Notes under the pieces: model-generated | The model's database searches: none | What the model saw: only the letters and a program-made list of their open reading frames with translations | Told to the model about the DNA's origin: nothing | Origin: Ottelia alismoides | Lineage: Eukaryota; Streptophyta; Magnoliopsida; Alismatales; Hydrocharitaceae | NCBI GenBank assembly: GCA_037367405.1 | Contig: JAZKJV010000301.1 | Span: 434,001-498,000 of the forward strand | Direction of reading: 5' to 3' | Length of the DNA: 64,000 bases | Program-made: the position numbers and the translations under genes | Part shown: positions 8,574 to 21,200 of the stretch, in pieces | How the letters are laid out: each line of letters opens with the position of its first letter | Position numbering within the stretch: the first letter of the stretch is position 1

Positions 8574-9511
8574 ATGTCCCTATCTAAGCTCAACAAAGAG
8601 TAGGCACTAGGACTCCTTCCATTGCCCCAAGAAGAAGTGACTCTCATATATCACTATGATGTCATTTAAAATTCAACTTAAATCGAGACTTCTATCCTTT
8701 ACATCAAGATGGTCAATTTTAACAGTCTCAGAAGTGCTGAAATCGACCTCCTTCAGATGGACATATTAAATGTGTTTTTTACACGAAATTTGAAAACACA
8801 CGTTCCACTTATTATTATATCTAAACCTCTCATGATTTTATGTCGTGAATGATGATAAAATGAGCGGTTGAAATTAACCATCTCACCATCTCACAAAAGC
8901 CACATCTCACCAGATCGCCTCTCCATACACACACATATACACATAGACACACACGCACGCAGTATACATACGTTCTTCGAATAGGACATGCTTTTTTTAT
9001 TCAGTAAGGCCGCTTACTTTTTGTAATAAAAACATTGACACTTTAGTAGAATAGATAATCAGTTTGTGTTAGCAACTATACCGTGTATAGTTTTGACTGT
9101 ACATTGTATTTTTTTTAAACAAACAACAAAATTGCACATTAATATTTTGAAGTTCCTTTGCTATCTTATTTCCTTTCACTCCTCTCGTCAAAATATATTG
9201 AAATTCGATTTTTGCACAGTTTTGACTCGATTAAATTAAAGTTTATTCGGATTAGGTTCGACCTATTAATTTTGACACGTGATTCTGAATCTGTCATTCA
9301 AAATATAAAATACCCATTGACCATTTTGTATCGAAAATATTTGAGTCGTCGTGGTTGTCCGTCCGCGGACAGATATAATATCAAATAAATGGCGTGACAT
9401 GGTCACATAAGTACCTCTTAGATACGTTTCTTTTCTTTAGATTTATGGGCTTTTCTTTGACATAAATGGCGTGACATAGAGTTTTTTTCTGGAAGAGGGC
9501 ATCGCCCTGTC
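8574..9511. other. AT-rich intergenic DNA with a CA-rich microsatellite
   Basis: Contains an interrupted (CA)n tract near 8928-8970 and poly-T/A stretches. No gene or transposon ends are recognised. Confidence 0.5.
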
Positions 9512-9825
9512 CGTAATTCTCGGTCAAGGTCGCAGAAAATGTTTTCCCAGTCAGGGCATATGATTCGGTGAACCGTTTGCCGATCAACGCTATTTCGGAA
9601 AACTTTTCAATTTATATTATAAAAATTGTCAATCGGCAAATGGTTTGTAATTCCAAATACTTTTATATATTATTCATTATAATATAAAATTGAAAAGTTT
9701 CCGAAATAATATTATATATTATTTTTACTGTATGATCAGCAAACGTTCGCCGATCGACGAACCGTTCGTCGAATCATGCTCTGAATGGGAAAAACTTTGC
9801 AATGATGTCCTGACCGAGAATTACG
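9512..9825. repeat. Imperfect foldback (inverted repeat) element
   Basis: The outer ends match as CGTAATTCTCGGTCA at 9512 and its inverse at 9811-9825. The arms then pair imperfectly for about 110-130 bp (motifs GATTCG, GATCG, TTTCGGAAA, CTTTTCAATTT) around an AT-rich loop near 9640-9690. No flanking target duplication is evident. It could be an old MITE or a hairpin RNA source. Confidence 0.6.
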
Positions 9826-10688
9826 AAAAAATCTCGATTTGAATCGATCTACGCTGATTGGCCAAACGGTGGGTGAGCACTTTGGCAAAGGGTCCCAACC
9901 GCAGTAATATTTCAGGTCCCGCCGAATTGAAGCCTCCAAGTAGGGGCGCATTTGGATCGGCAATAATATTTGAAGTTCCCGTCGAAGTCTCACTGGGAAC
10001 GTTAGGATGCAAATTTAATTAGGGATGAGCATCGATCCGGATCTCTTGTACAGGGGGTGATTCAGTCAAAGGTCCATCCAATTTAATGATACATAGACTG
10101 TGACCTATATTTTTATTTTTAGGATATGTACATCCATAACTTTGATAGTTTAGCAATTACTCCAGAAACTCCCGATAATCACGGATTACCATAAGAGTCA
10201 GAACCACTAATAAGTGCTACGTTATACATCTATAACCTTTCCGTTAGTTTTATTCATTAACTCAACCAGAGGAATGGGTTAATCTAACCAATCCACGATC
10301 TGAACGTTGAAGTTAACCAAAACTAAACAAAAAAAACCACCCCTACCTTCGTCCTCCAGGGTCTCCTCATCTTGTCATTTTTTTCTTATTTTTTGTGGAA
10401 TTAGAAAAAACTCCCGAGGGATTTAAATCACATATTGTCATGATATTGTAATTTAGATCTCGACTCAATGTGATATTCTCATTCCATCTATCAAGCGTAT
10501 CAAATTTTGATGGTCTCAGAATTGCTGAAATTTATCCCTTCCATGTGGATATGATATGGATTGTCTTTTTTATGAAATTTGAATGACAACATCATGACAA
10601 TACATGTTTTATATCCTCCATATCCAACGAACTTTAAAAAATTCTACGAAAAATGAAGGAAACAATTAGCTATCCATTGGCAACATAT
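9826..10688. other. Intergenic DNA
   Basis: A minus-strand frame at 10012-9821 (63 codons, starting MHPNVPSETSTG) is open but matches no family I know. The remainder is AT-rich with no clear features. Confidence 0.4.
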
Positions 10689-11885
10689 ATATTTTATGAT
10701 TTTATCAGTTGTACCCTTTTGATATATTGCAATATCAGTCATGCCTCTTCCTTTTTGAGAATATTAGTTGTGGCATCGACTTCTTATCGTTCTATCAATT
10801 GTGCCCCTTTGTTACTTTAGCTATCAATAAGTTGAACTTAACCATGATTTTTTCAAACCATGATTAATTTAAGAGTGGCATAACTGTCCAACAATGTCCT
10901 CTCCCCCCTTCCATTTTTGTTTCCTCCCCTAATCTCAGCAGTCGCCGCAACCCTCATCGTCTACGGCCATCCGAAGTACAACCACCACTCCCACGACAGG
11001 GATGACCATCATCATGACGTAAATCCTGTGGCTCATGAGAAGCTCCCAATCCACATCGACCCACAAGATGCAGCCACCTGTATCTGAGCCCCTCCGGTCT
11101 CAGGGAAGCAAATGGATTGTTGTATATGAACCCGAGCTCGGGGAACTATTTTGCATACAATCCAAGTGTTATCACTAATGATTTTAATGTAAATTCATGT
11201 AATCAGGTTTGATTTATATTTATTGATTGTATGTTTGGAAGAAATTTCTACTTGAATTGCTGTCATGTCGTTATAGGTTGAGGGAATTTAAATGTTAGAG
11301 CGTGGAGTTGAAACTAATTGGGAATCCTCCGGTACATCCTCTCCAACTCCAACTCCACCCTCGATGTCAACCACCCATGTGGGATCAACTTCAGGTTCTG
11401 ATGAGATTATGTTGAAGGGCTCCAGATGGGTGATTGTGTTCTTGGAAGCAATATAGTGGACTCGATTCCAAAAGAAATCGGTCAAGTGTTAATGAAATGC
11501 AACCAAACTGAAAGTTGGGTGCCAGAACAAGGTTGGGTCCCTGCATCTTTACAGACATCGGTAGACCTGCATACGGAGGAGGAAGCTGGGGCTGAGGAGG
11601 TTTGGGTGGAGAAAGGGGAGGAGGTCGAGGCGGAGAAGGAGGTTAGGGTGAAGGAGGAGGAGGGAGAGGTTGAGGCAGAGGCGGAGGAGAGCGAAGGAGG
11701 AGGGAGAGGAGGAGGTCGGGGTGGAGGAGGGGGAGAAGGGAGAGCTAATCTGAGGGATATAAGTGATAGAATGATAAGAAGTCGGAGGCACAACTGATAT
11801 TCCAAAAAAAGATAGACATAACTAATATTGCGGTATCTCAGAGGTATCTCAAAGGGGCACAACTAATAACAACCCTACATTTTAT
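10689..11885. mobile_element. MULE-like element with about 150-bp inverted ends, possible Pack-MULE
   Basis: The left arm (10698-10860) and right arm (about 11745-11876) are imperfect inverted repeats sharing TTAGTTGTG, TTTGA(G)ATA and GACTTCTTATC(G/A)TTCTATCA in order. The 9-mers outside them, ATATTTTAT (10689) and ACATTTTAT (11877), agree at 8 of 9 positions, as a decayed Mutator duplication would. The interior (10915-11740) is non-repetitive: a GC-rich stretch with a short open frame reading LIVYGHPKYNHHSHD, and a purine-rich segment (11570-11740) that encodes only Glu/Gly low complexity. No transposase is present. Confidence 0.6.
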
Positions 11886-14366
11886 TGCAATATTTTATTG
11901 TTTAAGTTGGAGAGAAAGTGAAAGAGAGGGGGTTGTTGGAATGGTGATTTGAATGAGAGAGAGAGAGAGAGAGAGGGAGGGAGGGAAATTATGAGCCTTG
12001 CATGTTTTTCAATAAATAAGGGAAAGATGTGATTTTAGTCCAAACTTGGGTGCATGGATATATCAACTTGCTTGGGCAGAACATCGTAATTCAGTCAAGT
12101 AACCTCCTATCGGAGAACAATATATAAGATTTCAAGAAGTGGGATTTGATTCAAGCCACAATTTCATGGAACCATTCTCTTCCATAGAGTTGGTATGTTA
12201 CCTAACAACACTATTCACTTCCAAATCTCCTTATAACTTAATTTAGACCATCTACAACGTTTAACATGGTTAGAACTTCAAGGACTACAAATGAAAAAGA
12301 AGAGTGGAATAAAAGACCCGTGGATGAAGCGCTAACACACTCCGATCATGATCCGATCTCCGATCCGAGTATCAAGCTGAATCCACCAAACGAGGAAGTT
12401 GCAAGCCGCCTCAAGTGCACCTAGACCTTGTTGTTGATCGTATTTGCCTTCCTGGGACTCAAAGCCATGGTTCTATCATTTGTGTCATATAGATGGGCTC
12501 GTCGGATGGAACTAGGGTTTTGGGTAGCATAGACAAGATAACGATCTAGCGAGACTTTGATTATGTATCTGAGGGTCAATCTGTCGTTCAAGGGTTGGTC
12601 GAGGTTAGATAGATGTTTAAGGATCACATGCCATGGGGTCAAACATTAGCGAGTGGGCAAAATACAACCCACAAGGTGCAACGAGAGGTAGACGATGACA
12701 ACTAGACATGCAACATGTGGTGCTAGGGGTGGGCATTCGATTGGTTTGGGTGGGTCTTGGTTATTTGATTTGGGTTGAATTCGATTTGGGTTGAAAATTG
12801 ATGCTAATCACCCAATCTCATAGATTCGGTTGAGATGTTCAGGTGATTGGTTTGGATCGATTGAGTTAGATGAAACCTAATTACCCATGTGAAAAGTCTT
12901 ATTAATTAAATGTCATGTAGTGATGTGTAAAACCCTGAAATCAACCTCTTCAGGTTCTACCACATATGAACATTAAATCACATTAAATCCAGTCCGACGA
13001 GATAAATCTAACGATATTTATTTCATCTTATTAGAGGCAGTTTCGAATAGTTATGAATTTTTAAAACAAATAGGACCGACGTCAGTTAAAACCATCACTA
13101 GCTCTTAATCACCATCATTAGTATTAGCAAGTCTTTATTAAGAATACAAATGACCATTAAGTTTATTGATCATGGTTCGGAAATATTAGATTGGGATACG
13201 AATGATTAATCACGATCGGTGCTAATTAGTCATGATTAGCGGTAACAAAGAATCACTGGCAAAACTATGGGGTTCATGATAAGCTTGATCGAAACTCATA
13301 GGCAAAAATATGGGTTGTGAAACCATTTTATCGAGGAAAATCGTGGTTTCTGGTAAAATCATAGGCGAAAACCATGGATACTAAAATTTTCATGGTTGGG
13401 AGCCTATAAATACCCCATACTCATTTATTCTCTTTCAAGTTTCATTCCATCCACTACCACTCTCGGAGCTAGGATTGAGAGGTTGAGAGAAGGAGAGGGA
13501 GGCAGGAAAGAAGCGCTAGCAAAGCACTGTCGAGAACAAGATAAAAAAGAGGACGGTGCGCTCCTCTCCTCAACAGCTTTGAATAGGAGGTAGGTGAGTC
13601 TATCTTGAGGCAGGATTTCAAATTTTTTCAAGTTCTTTTCACTCCTATGTTATTATTAGCATATAAAAGAGACTTCAAAGCTCATGGCATGAGACTATCC
13701 GGGTGAGGATAACTATGTCGTCAGTGAATATGCTTCACTCACTCATGGCATGAGATTAGCCGTTTCTTCATCGTATGCTAATAGTGTTGCTATATGATGT
13801 AGAAATCCAAAGCTTTATTTTAATATACATGGTGACATTTACAAAAAAAATAAAAAATTGATGAAAAATGAGACGGGGGCAGCCACATATAACCAATATA
13901 TTTGGTATGATTTTTGTGATATAAGAACATTTAGAATAAAGTATTTCCAATATTTTACGTAAGCTAATTAGTATCCGATTTACGTATCTATTTTTTTAAA
14001 GATATGATACCATTATAGATTTCATATCCGTCAATATCTGTATTGACATCTCTATTCGAATTAAAAAAATAGATAAGGATATGGTAACACCTATACGCAT
14101 ATCTGTATTTCGTCCATTTGCATTCCTAATTGAATACCACTTATACAGATCTATAAACATCGTCCGTGTTGGAGGAGTTGTGAGATGAGTTGACCCATGG
14201 TTATCTGCGGATCATTGGATCAGAGCCCCATATATCACGAGTCAAATAGGGTTGGATACCCAATCCGATGTGATGCTTTAGATACCAATTGGTTTAGGGT
14301 CGATCCATACGTATTGGGTCGGATAACCATGAAATATGTGAATCATGCGCAACCCTACTTCCAGCC
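11886..14366. other. Intergenic DNA, simple repeats only
   Basis: Contains a (GA)n tract at about 11954-11985, and phrases resembling GATTTGGGTTGAATTCG repeated with variation at 12735-12870. Several short open frames (12421-12642 minus, 13396-13593 plus) match no family I know. No LTRs or TIRs could be closed. Confidence 0.45.
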
Positions 14367-14793
14367 TTAAGGGTGCGTTTAGTATGCGGGTTAGGGAGGG
14401 TTAAACTGGTCGGGGTTAATCCATTTTGTGTTTTGGTGTTTGAGGGTTAAACTGAGGATGGGTTTGTAGTGTGTTTGTTGTGATATGATTGTATTGAAGT
14501 TTGAAAAGGTGTGTAGTTATTGTGATGTGATTGTATTGAAGTTTAAAAAGTGTGTAATTATTATGATGTGATTGTATTGAAGTTTGGAAAAGTGATTAGA
14601 AGTTGAGTAGTTTATAATATTTAGATGATATGATGGTATAATATATTATTTTTTGATGTAATAGATGAAAGGAAATTAATTTATTTAATATTTAAATGAA
14701 GAATAAATAGTTGGTCCCACAAGAATGAGAAAATGGGGGGTTTGGGGGGTAAACCCACCCAAGGTGGGTAAATCCCGGCCAAACAACACTTTA
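14367..14793 (+). mobile_element. Tourist-like (PIF/Harbinger) MITE, copy A
   Basis: Flanked by TTA at 14367 and TTA at 14791. The ends are AGGGTGCGTTTAG on the left and, inverted, AGTGTTGTTTGG on the right. Inside, the phrase TGTATTGAAGTTT occurs three times about 50 bp apart, an internal tandem amplification. The 421-bp body has no coding capacity. The 3-bp TTA duplication with G-rich ends containing GTTTGG is diagnostic of the PIF/Harbinger superfamily. Confidence 0.75.
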
Positions 14794-15155
14794 GGGGCCG
14801 TTCGGTTGCAGGGGTAAAGCCCACTCCCCCCTCTCTCATGCGGGTCCCACATTTCTCTTTTTTAAAAAATTAAATAAAATAATTTTATTTCATCAATCCT
14901 ATCAAAAAAATAATATATTATACCATCATATCATATAAAAATTATAAAATACTCCACTTCTACTCACTTTTCCAAACTTCAATACAATCACATCACAATA
15001 ACTACTCACTTTTTCAAACTTCAGTACAATCATATCACAACAAACCCATTTCTAACCCACCCCCAGTTTAACCCTCTATCAAACACCGAAACTCAAAAAC
15101 AGGTTACCCTCTACCCATTTAACCCGCCTTAACCCGCTAACCAAACACACCCTTA
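14791..15155 (-). mobile_element. Tourist-like MITE, copy B, inverted relative to copy A
   Basis: Flanked by TTA at 14791-14793 (shared with copy A) and TTA at 15153-15155. The ends are GGGGCCGTTCGGTTGC and GCTAACCAAACACACCC. The interior is the reverse complement of copy A (CTTCAATACAATCACATCA, TATACCATCATATCAT), at 359 bp. The two copies together form a large imperfect palindrome centred on one TTA. Confidence 0.8.
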
Positions 15156-16069
15156 AAAGCTTGCAAACAAATATTGTAAATTATTGGTAAACATGAGGAG
15201 TACCCAACCGAATTTTTTAATTCACAAATACTTAGTTCGATGAAGTAACATTACCTTTTGGTCCTCGTACTTCATATAAATTTGTGTGTCGGAGTGTGTA
15301 TCCATATAAATCCTAGAATAATCATGTTAACATGTAAAAAGAGTGACACACTATGAGACTGGCTCTTATGTTGTACAACCAGAGCCGGTAGATCAAGATC
15401 GATCGGTTCATACGAAATTCAGATTTTGGCGAGCTTTGCATATGAATCGCTCGATCACGATTGAGCGACTTCGACGGTACATGAAACCTCTGCAGTACAG
15501 CAGAGGATCCGCTCTAAACACGGTATATGGATCGTCTTGACAATTGTTGAAGTGTCAAGGCTACAAGATTATCCATAATTTGTCTCTCAAGCTAGAATTG
15601 CGATTTGAATTTAGAGCATAAAATCGCATCTTCCTAGTGGACTACTAAACAAAGCTTATATGCCTTGTGGATCCGTAACTAATACATCTTAAACATGGTA
15701 CATCCATCTTAGGAGAGTTACAAATATATCTTAAACATGGTATAAATTAGACTTACATGTACCTATGTCTATCTTGGATTAGAAATGCCCCGTGGATTTG
15801 TAACTGACACAAATTGACACATCTCTTGTTATGTGCTTGTAATGTAAAGCAGTTTAATTGGTTCATCTCATACTCTTTTGTGATATAGTTGACTAGAATG
15901 CTTCTTAGAAGCATGTTTGTGCAATTGACCCATATGAATAAATCAGAATGCATTTTTATCATGTATGTTGTTTTATAAATTACTTAGGTTGTGCATTAGT
16001 GATGTACCCTAAATTTAGTATCTTGGACATCTCCATTGACTACAATGTAGAAGAATGATCTTACGTGGG
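15156..16069. other. Intergenic DNA
   Basis: A short palindrome-like run CCTCTGCAGTACAGCAGAGG with GATCC next to it (about 15488-15512) resembles the tip of the Mutator MITE ends at 1810, but no full terminal repeat is seen. Otherwise nothing is recognised. Confidence 0.4.
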
Positions 16070-16318
16070 TTGTGTTCAGTCCCACATTCTGGAGTGGTGG
16101 CTTTTGGTCACATTGATGTGGTTATATATAGAGCCCCACAATCATTGTAACCTTTTGAGAAATATGAATAGGAAATCATCCCTTTGAGACGGTTCTCCCG
16201 TAGTTTCATACTGCTCCTTAGGGAGTATGATTCCACGTAAAATCTTGCGTTCATGCTTATTCTTTCTTGATCTCTTGCTCTGTTTATCTATTCTTCTTTC
16301 GCATTTCAGATTTCAACA
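16070..16318 (+). repeat. Partial solo LTR of the 43606-46362 LARD family
   Basis: Shares, in order, AGTCCCACAT, TATATAGAGCCCC (the LARD has CATAAGAAGCCCC), CCCTTTGAGAC, CTCCTTAGGGAGTA and TTCCACGTAAAATCT with the LTRs at 43606 and 46057. It ends in TTTCAACA, the normal CA end of an LTR. The 5' part is too diverged to place the start. No target duplication was found. Confidence 0.6.
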
Positions 16319-17116
16319 TATAATATGGAATGTACGTATGAAACGTATAACTTTGTGCCAATCATTGTGAGAGTTAATGTGGGTATTCATGGATCGTAAA
16401 AAATCCATAACTCTTTAGTTACATGTCTTTCGTTGATGTTTGAAATACGGTAGTGAACGACTACTACTAGCGAACTTCATGAGAAATGAGAAATACGTGG
16501 TCGCTTGTTGCTTCAAGATATTGAATCTTGAGATGTTGCAAACACTTATGATATGCACAACTTTGTAAATTATTGATACGATCTTAAATACTTAGTGAAA
16601 AGTGGAGATGCTTTGCTATCCTCTAAAATGCTGAAATCGTGTAACTAAGTGGCTATTATGTGCTTAATTATATATCTTTATTTACATACAATCATTTAAT
16701 TGCAACATGAGAAGCTAAGACATGAACTTAAATGTATTGGGAAACCGATGAACGAAGGACCGTATTGCTTTGAACTTAGTTTCTTCAAGTTACGTATAAT
16801 CTTCCACTGTTTTTATTATGTAACATTGCAATTAAGTTGAATATTTCACTTAAGTATTCAAAGTGATATAAAGACAATAGCCCACGAGAGTCACGATCCC
16901 GATGGACTTCGGGCAGACTGAGTGGTGTCTCAACTTGAACTTGTAACAGGGAAATGAAAAGATATTAGGTCTTACAAAAGGGAGCCTGGTGATATATATA
17001 CACACCACATTTACGTGGTCTTTTAGGCGATAATGGTCGTGTACTTAGTCATTGTGTGTAGCCTCGAAGTGACTGGCAATGCTCTAGAATCATACTTGTG
17101 TAGCCTCAGTATGGAA
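16319..17116. other. Intergenic DNA between LTR relic and copia element
   Basis: No open frames of note. It may be internal sequence of the element to which the solo LTR belonged, but there is nothing to prove it. Confidence 0.4.
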
Positions 17117-17121
17117 TTAAG

Positions 17122-18224
17122 TGTTGTATTAAAATTGTTAACATAGGTTTTAATTGGAAAACCTATTAAGTACAATTCGGTATTCATTTGGTTTCAAGCG
17201 GAAAACCAAATGGTTTGGAGGGAAAGTGGGAATTCCCAAATTTGAAATATGGAAGTTTGGGTGGAAGTTTAGTCCCACACCGGGGAGAACTAAACTTTTT
17301 GGTGGACTTAAATATGAGTACATACCCCAAGCTCTTCTAGCAATAGTAGAGAGGAGGAATGGAGGACCACACGCGCGCGCGCGCGCTCCGTCTCTGTCTC
17401 CGTCTCCGTCTCCGTCTCCGTCTCCGTCTCCGTCTCCGTCTCCGTCTCGGGCTCGGGCTCGGGCTCGGGCTCGGGAGAGGGAGAGGGAGAGGGAGAGGGA
17501 GATGGAGAGTCAATTCGGATCTCGATACTTTTGCTGTGGATTTCATTTGGTGAGTCGATTAAATTAATCACACGATTAATTTGGTAAGTCGACTTAAATG
17601 GGAATTCAACTCGCCATTATGGGCGCGTTTTTTGAGATCCGAAAGGATGCGTTTTCGGGAAGCATTTTTGGAAAGCAAAGGTCGCGTTTTTAGGACACGA
17701 GCCCCTCTATTTATATCCCTCACTCGACTCGGTTTTTCTTCACTCGCAAGAAAAACCTCTCACGCCGTTTCTCACTGGTTCTTCCTCTCACGGACGAACG
17801 TTTTCTTCTTCCTCTCTCGACTACAGTTCTCTGAGGTACAATCGAGGACGATCCCGTTGGTGTGCGCCGACGACGATCGTGAGCCGTCGTATCCTGCGAG
17901 CAGATCGCCAGTACCCTACGTACCGGTATTGTGGGGGTGATATCTTCTCTAAGGACAGTCCATTACATGGACGCTTCGGTGACTTCTAAACTAATCTCTA
18001 TTTTATTTTGGTTGCTGCAATGTGTTTATTGCTTTACCCTTTCTAGATCATGCCCGTGTTTATGTTTCTGTTCTTTTAATCGGTTCCTGTTTGCACATTA
18101 TAATCGGATAATGATTGGGAAATATACGGTGGATATAATCTTATTCGGTTTTGTTTCTCTGTTAATTCATTTGAATCCGATATTATACTGTTTAATGTAT
18201 GCACTGGTACTCTTATTTACAACA
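17122..18224 (+). repeat. 5' LTR of the copia element
   Basis: Bounded by TG...CA. It holds a striking compound microsatellite at 17370-17505 (CG, then CGTCTC, then GGGCTC, then GGGAGA units). A TATA-like TTTATATCCCTC near 17708-17720 probably marks the promoter, so R and U5 lie downstream of about 17740. Confidence 0.9.
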
Positions 18225-21200
18225 ATCTTAGAGAAGATATCCCGAACCGATTATAGAATGTCGGAAACAATGTTTAAATCGAGGGTAGATATAACAGGTA
18301 TGCCTGAAAAATTCGGTGGACAGAATTTTAAGCGTTGACAACAACGCATGAGGATCTGGTTAACCACCATAAGGTTAATCTCGATGCTTGAAACCGACTG
18401 TCCTACGGTGGAGGCGGAAAACCCCTCACCCGATAGCCATAAGGCGCAATCTGCGTGGAAGAAACGCGACCGTATATGTCATGGTTGCATCTTGTTGGCT
18501 CTGTCCAACACGTTGTTTGACGTATATTGTTCATCCACGCAGACTGCGAAAGGGCTATGGGAGGACTTGGATCGGAAGTATAACACCGAAAACCTCGGTA
18601 TTGAGAAATACTTCGTAGTCAAATTCTTGAAGTTTTCCATGGCCGAAGGGAAGTCTGTTTCTAAACAGGCACACGAGTTTTTTCTCCTGCTCCATGGTCT
18701 AGAGGATGCCGAAATGAAACTTCTAGATAAGTTTCAAGTCATGTGCATCATAGAAAAATTCCCAAAGTCGTGCGAAGACTTCGGTATGACCCTGAAACAT
18801 AGAAAGGGGAAAATTTCTATAGATGACTTAATTGTGGCTATTACCATAGAGGAGGAACACAGGAAATAAAAACCTGTACTTCCTGTTAATATTCAAGCTA
18901 AGGTCAATCTTATGACCTCGAAGGGTAAGGATAAGAAGGGAAAGGGTCCCAATAACAATAAAATGAAACCAAAGGGCAAGATCCAGAAAAAGGCAAAGAA
19001 TAAGCCCTGCTAGCACTGTAATCAGGTTGGCCATTGGAAGAAGGACTGTCCGTCCTTGAAGGCTCAACCTAAGGCTACAGACGGGAGTCCACAAGTGAAT
19101 ATGATCACTATGGGACTCGAGGCTAGCGAGGGGTATGTCTCTGTAAAACCTGAACTATACCATATCCATGATCCAAATGAGTGGCTCGTGGATACGGGAG
19201 CCAATGTAAATATATGTTCTGATAGAACGTTGTTTTCTTCTTATCAGACCTGCAGCGGTGGGACTGTAAGATGGGGAACGACTCTACGGCCAGGGTGTTA
19301 GGGTCGGGACAAGTCAACTTGAGGTTCTCCTCTAGACGTGTCTGGACATTGCACATGGTGCTGCATGTTCCTGACATCAAGAAGAATGTGTTATCTGGAT
19401 CTATCTTAGTTAGAAATGGTTCTAAATTAAACTTTAAATGTAATAAAGTTGTTATTCTGAGACATGATGTCTTTTATGATAAAGGCTATTTGGCTGACTT
19501 TGATTTGTTATTTAGAATTAGATGTGATTCAGTAAATATTAATGAATTGAATGTTTTGAATGCTGAATGTTCTAGTTCTGTGTCTTAAGTTGTGAATAAT
19601 CTTGAATCTTATGATCTGTGGCATGGTAGATTGGGATATGTAAACCTAAATTCCATTAAAAGGATAATGAATTTAGAATTGATTCCTAAACACACAATTG
19701 ATAAAACTCAAAAATGTGAGATATGTGTGCAAGCAAAGACACCTCGGAAGTTTTTTCAGTCTGTCTTTAGAGATAGTGAGATCTTGGATCTAGTGCACAC
19801 AAATATCTGTGAGTTTAATGGTGTTTTGACCCGAGACAATAAGAAATACTTTATCACCTTTATAGATGATGGCAGTAGATGCTGCTATGTACATCTAATG
19901 AAAACCAAGGATGAAGCATTAGAGAAATTTCTTATCTTTAAGAATAAGGCTGAGACACAAACAGGAAAAGTGCTTAAACGCCTTAGGTCGGATAGAGGAG
20001 GTGAATATATCTCTAACTTATTTGATGAACAATAGAAATCTTTTGGCATAGTTTATGAAGTTACGGCCCTATATTCACCGCAATCAAATGAGATAGCAGA
20101 ACGGAAAAATAGAACCTTAACTGACATGATCAATGCTCTCCTACAGAGTTCTGGACTTCCAACCTATATGTGGGGAGAAACCTTCAATACGGCTTACCAT
20201 ATTCTGAATAGGGTGCCTCCAAGACATATGGAAAAGTGTCCCTTTAAACTTTGAAGAAATACGAAACCGAGTTTAAGATATCTTAAAGTGTGGGGCTGTC
20301 TCGCTAAGGTTTTAGTCCCAGAACACAAGAGAAAGAAACTTGGTCCTAAACTGTTGATGCGATCTTCTTAGGTTACTTAGAAAATAACTATGCATATAGG
20401 TTCTTGGTAATTCGGTCCGAGATACCGGGTATGGAGGTCAACACTATTGTTGAACTCCGTGATGCTACCTTCTTTGAGGATGTCTTTCCATTGAAGACTG
20501 GGATTTCTTAGAATCTGACCATTGAGGGCACCTCCATATCAGGATCTATTCCAGATCAAATGGAAAGGATATCGAATGTAGGGTTGAGACTCAACCTGAA
20601 CCCAATGATCTCTCTGAAGAGATTGAGCCAAGGAGGAGTAAGAGACCTCGGACAGACAAGGATCTGGATAGCGACTTCGTTGTCTACTAGATCGAGGGTG
20701 ATCCACCAAGTTACAAGGAAGTCATAGCTTCATCTGAAGCAAAACAATGGAAGGAAGCCATCAAATCTGAGATGGATTCCATTATGGCTAATGGAACTTA
20801 GGAGTTGGTTGATTTACCCAAAGGGTGCTCTACCATTGGGTGCAAGTGGGTGTTTAAGAAAAAGCTTAGACCTGACGGATCAATTGAAAAGTATAAAGCC
20901 AGATTAGTTGTCAAGAGCTTTAGGCAAAAAGAAGGTATCGATTATTTTGATACCTATTCCCCTGTGACTAGGATGACCACAATCCGGATGCTCATAGCAT
21001 TGGCATCTGTATATGATCTCTCTATCCACCAGATGAATGTGAAGACCGCCTTCTTGCATGACGATCTTGAGGAAGAGATCTATATGGATCAACCTGATGG
21101 GCTTGTGACTCCTGGGAATGAGGGAAAGGTTTGCAAACTTGTGAATCCCTTTACGGATTGAAACAAGCACCAAAGTAGTGGCATGAAAATTTGACAAGAC

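Noticed and set aside
9821..10012. Minus-strand 63-codon frame starting MHPNVPSETSTG as a small gene
   Set aside because: No family recognised, no supporting signals; next to a foldback repeat.
11426..11862. Glu/Gly-rich and Ser/Pro-rich open frames on both strands
   Set aside because: They come from one purine-rich low-complexity tract inside a MULE-like element. No domain.
17308..17571. Open frames of repeated Thr-Glu, Arg or Leu-Arg residues
   Set aside because: Translations of the hexamer microsatellite in the copia LTR.
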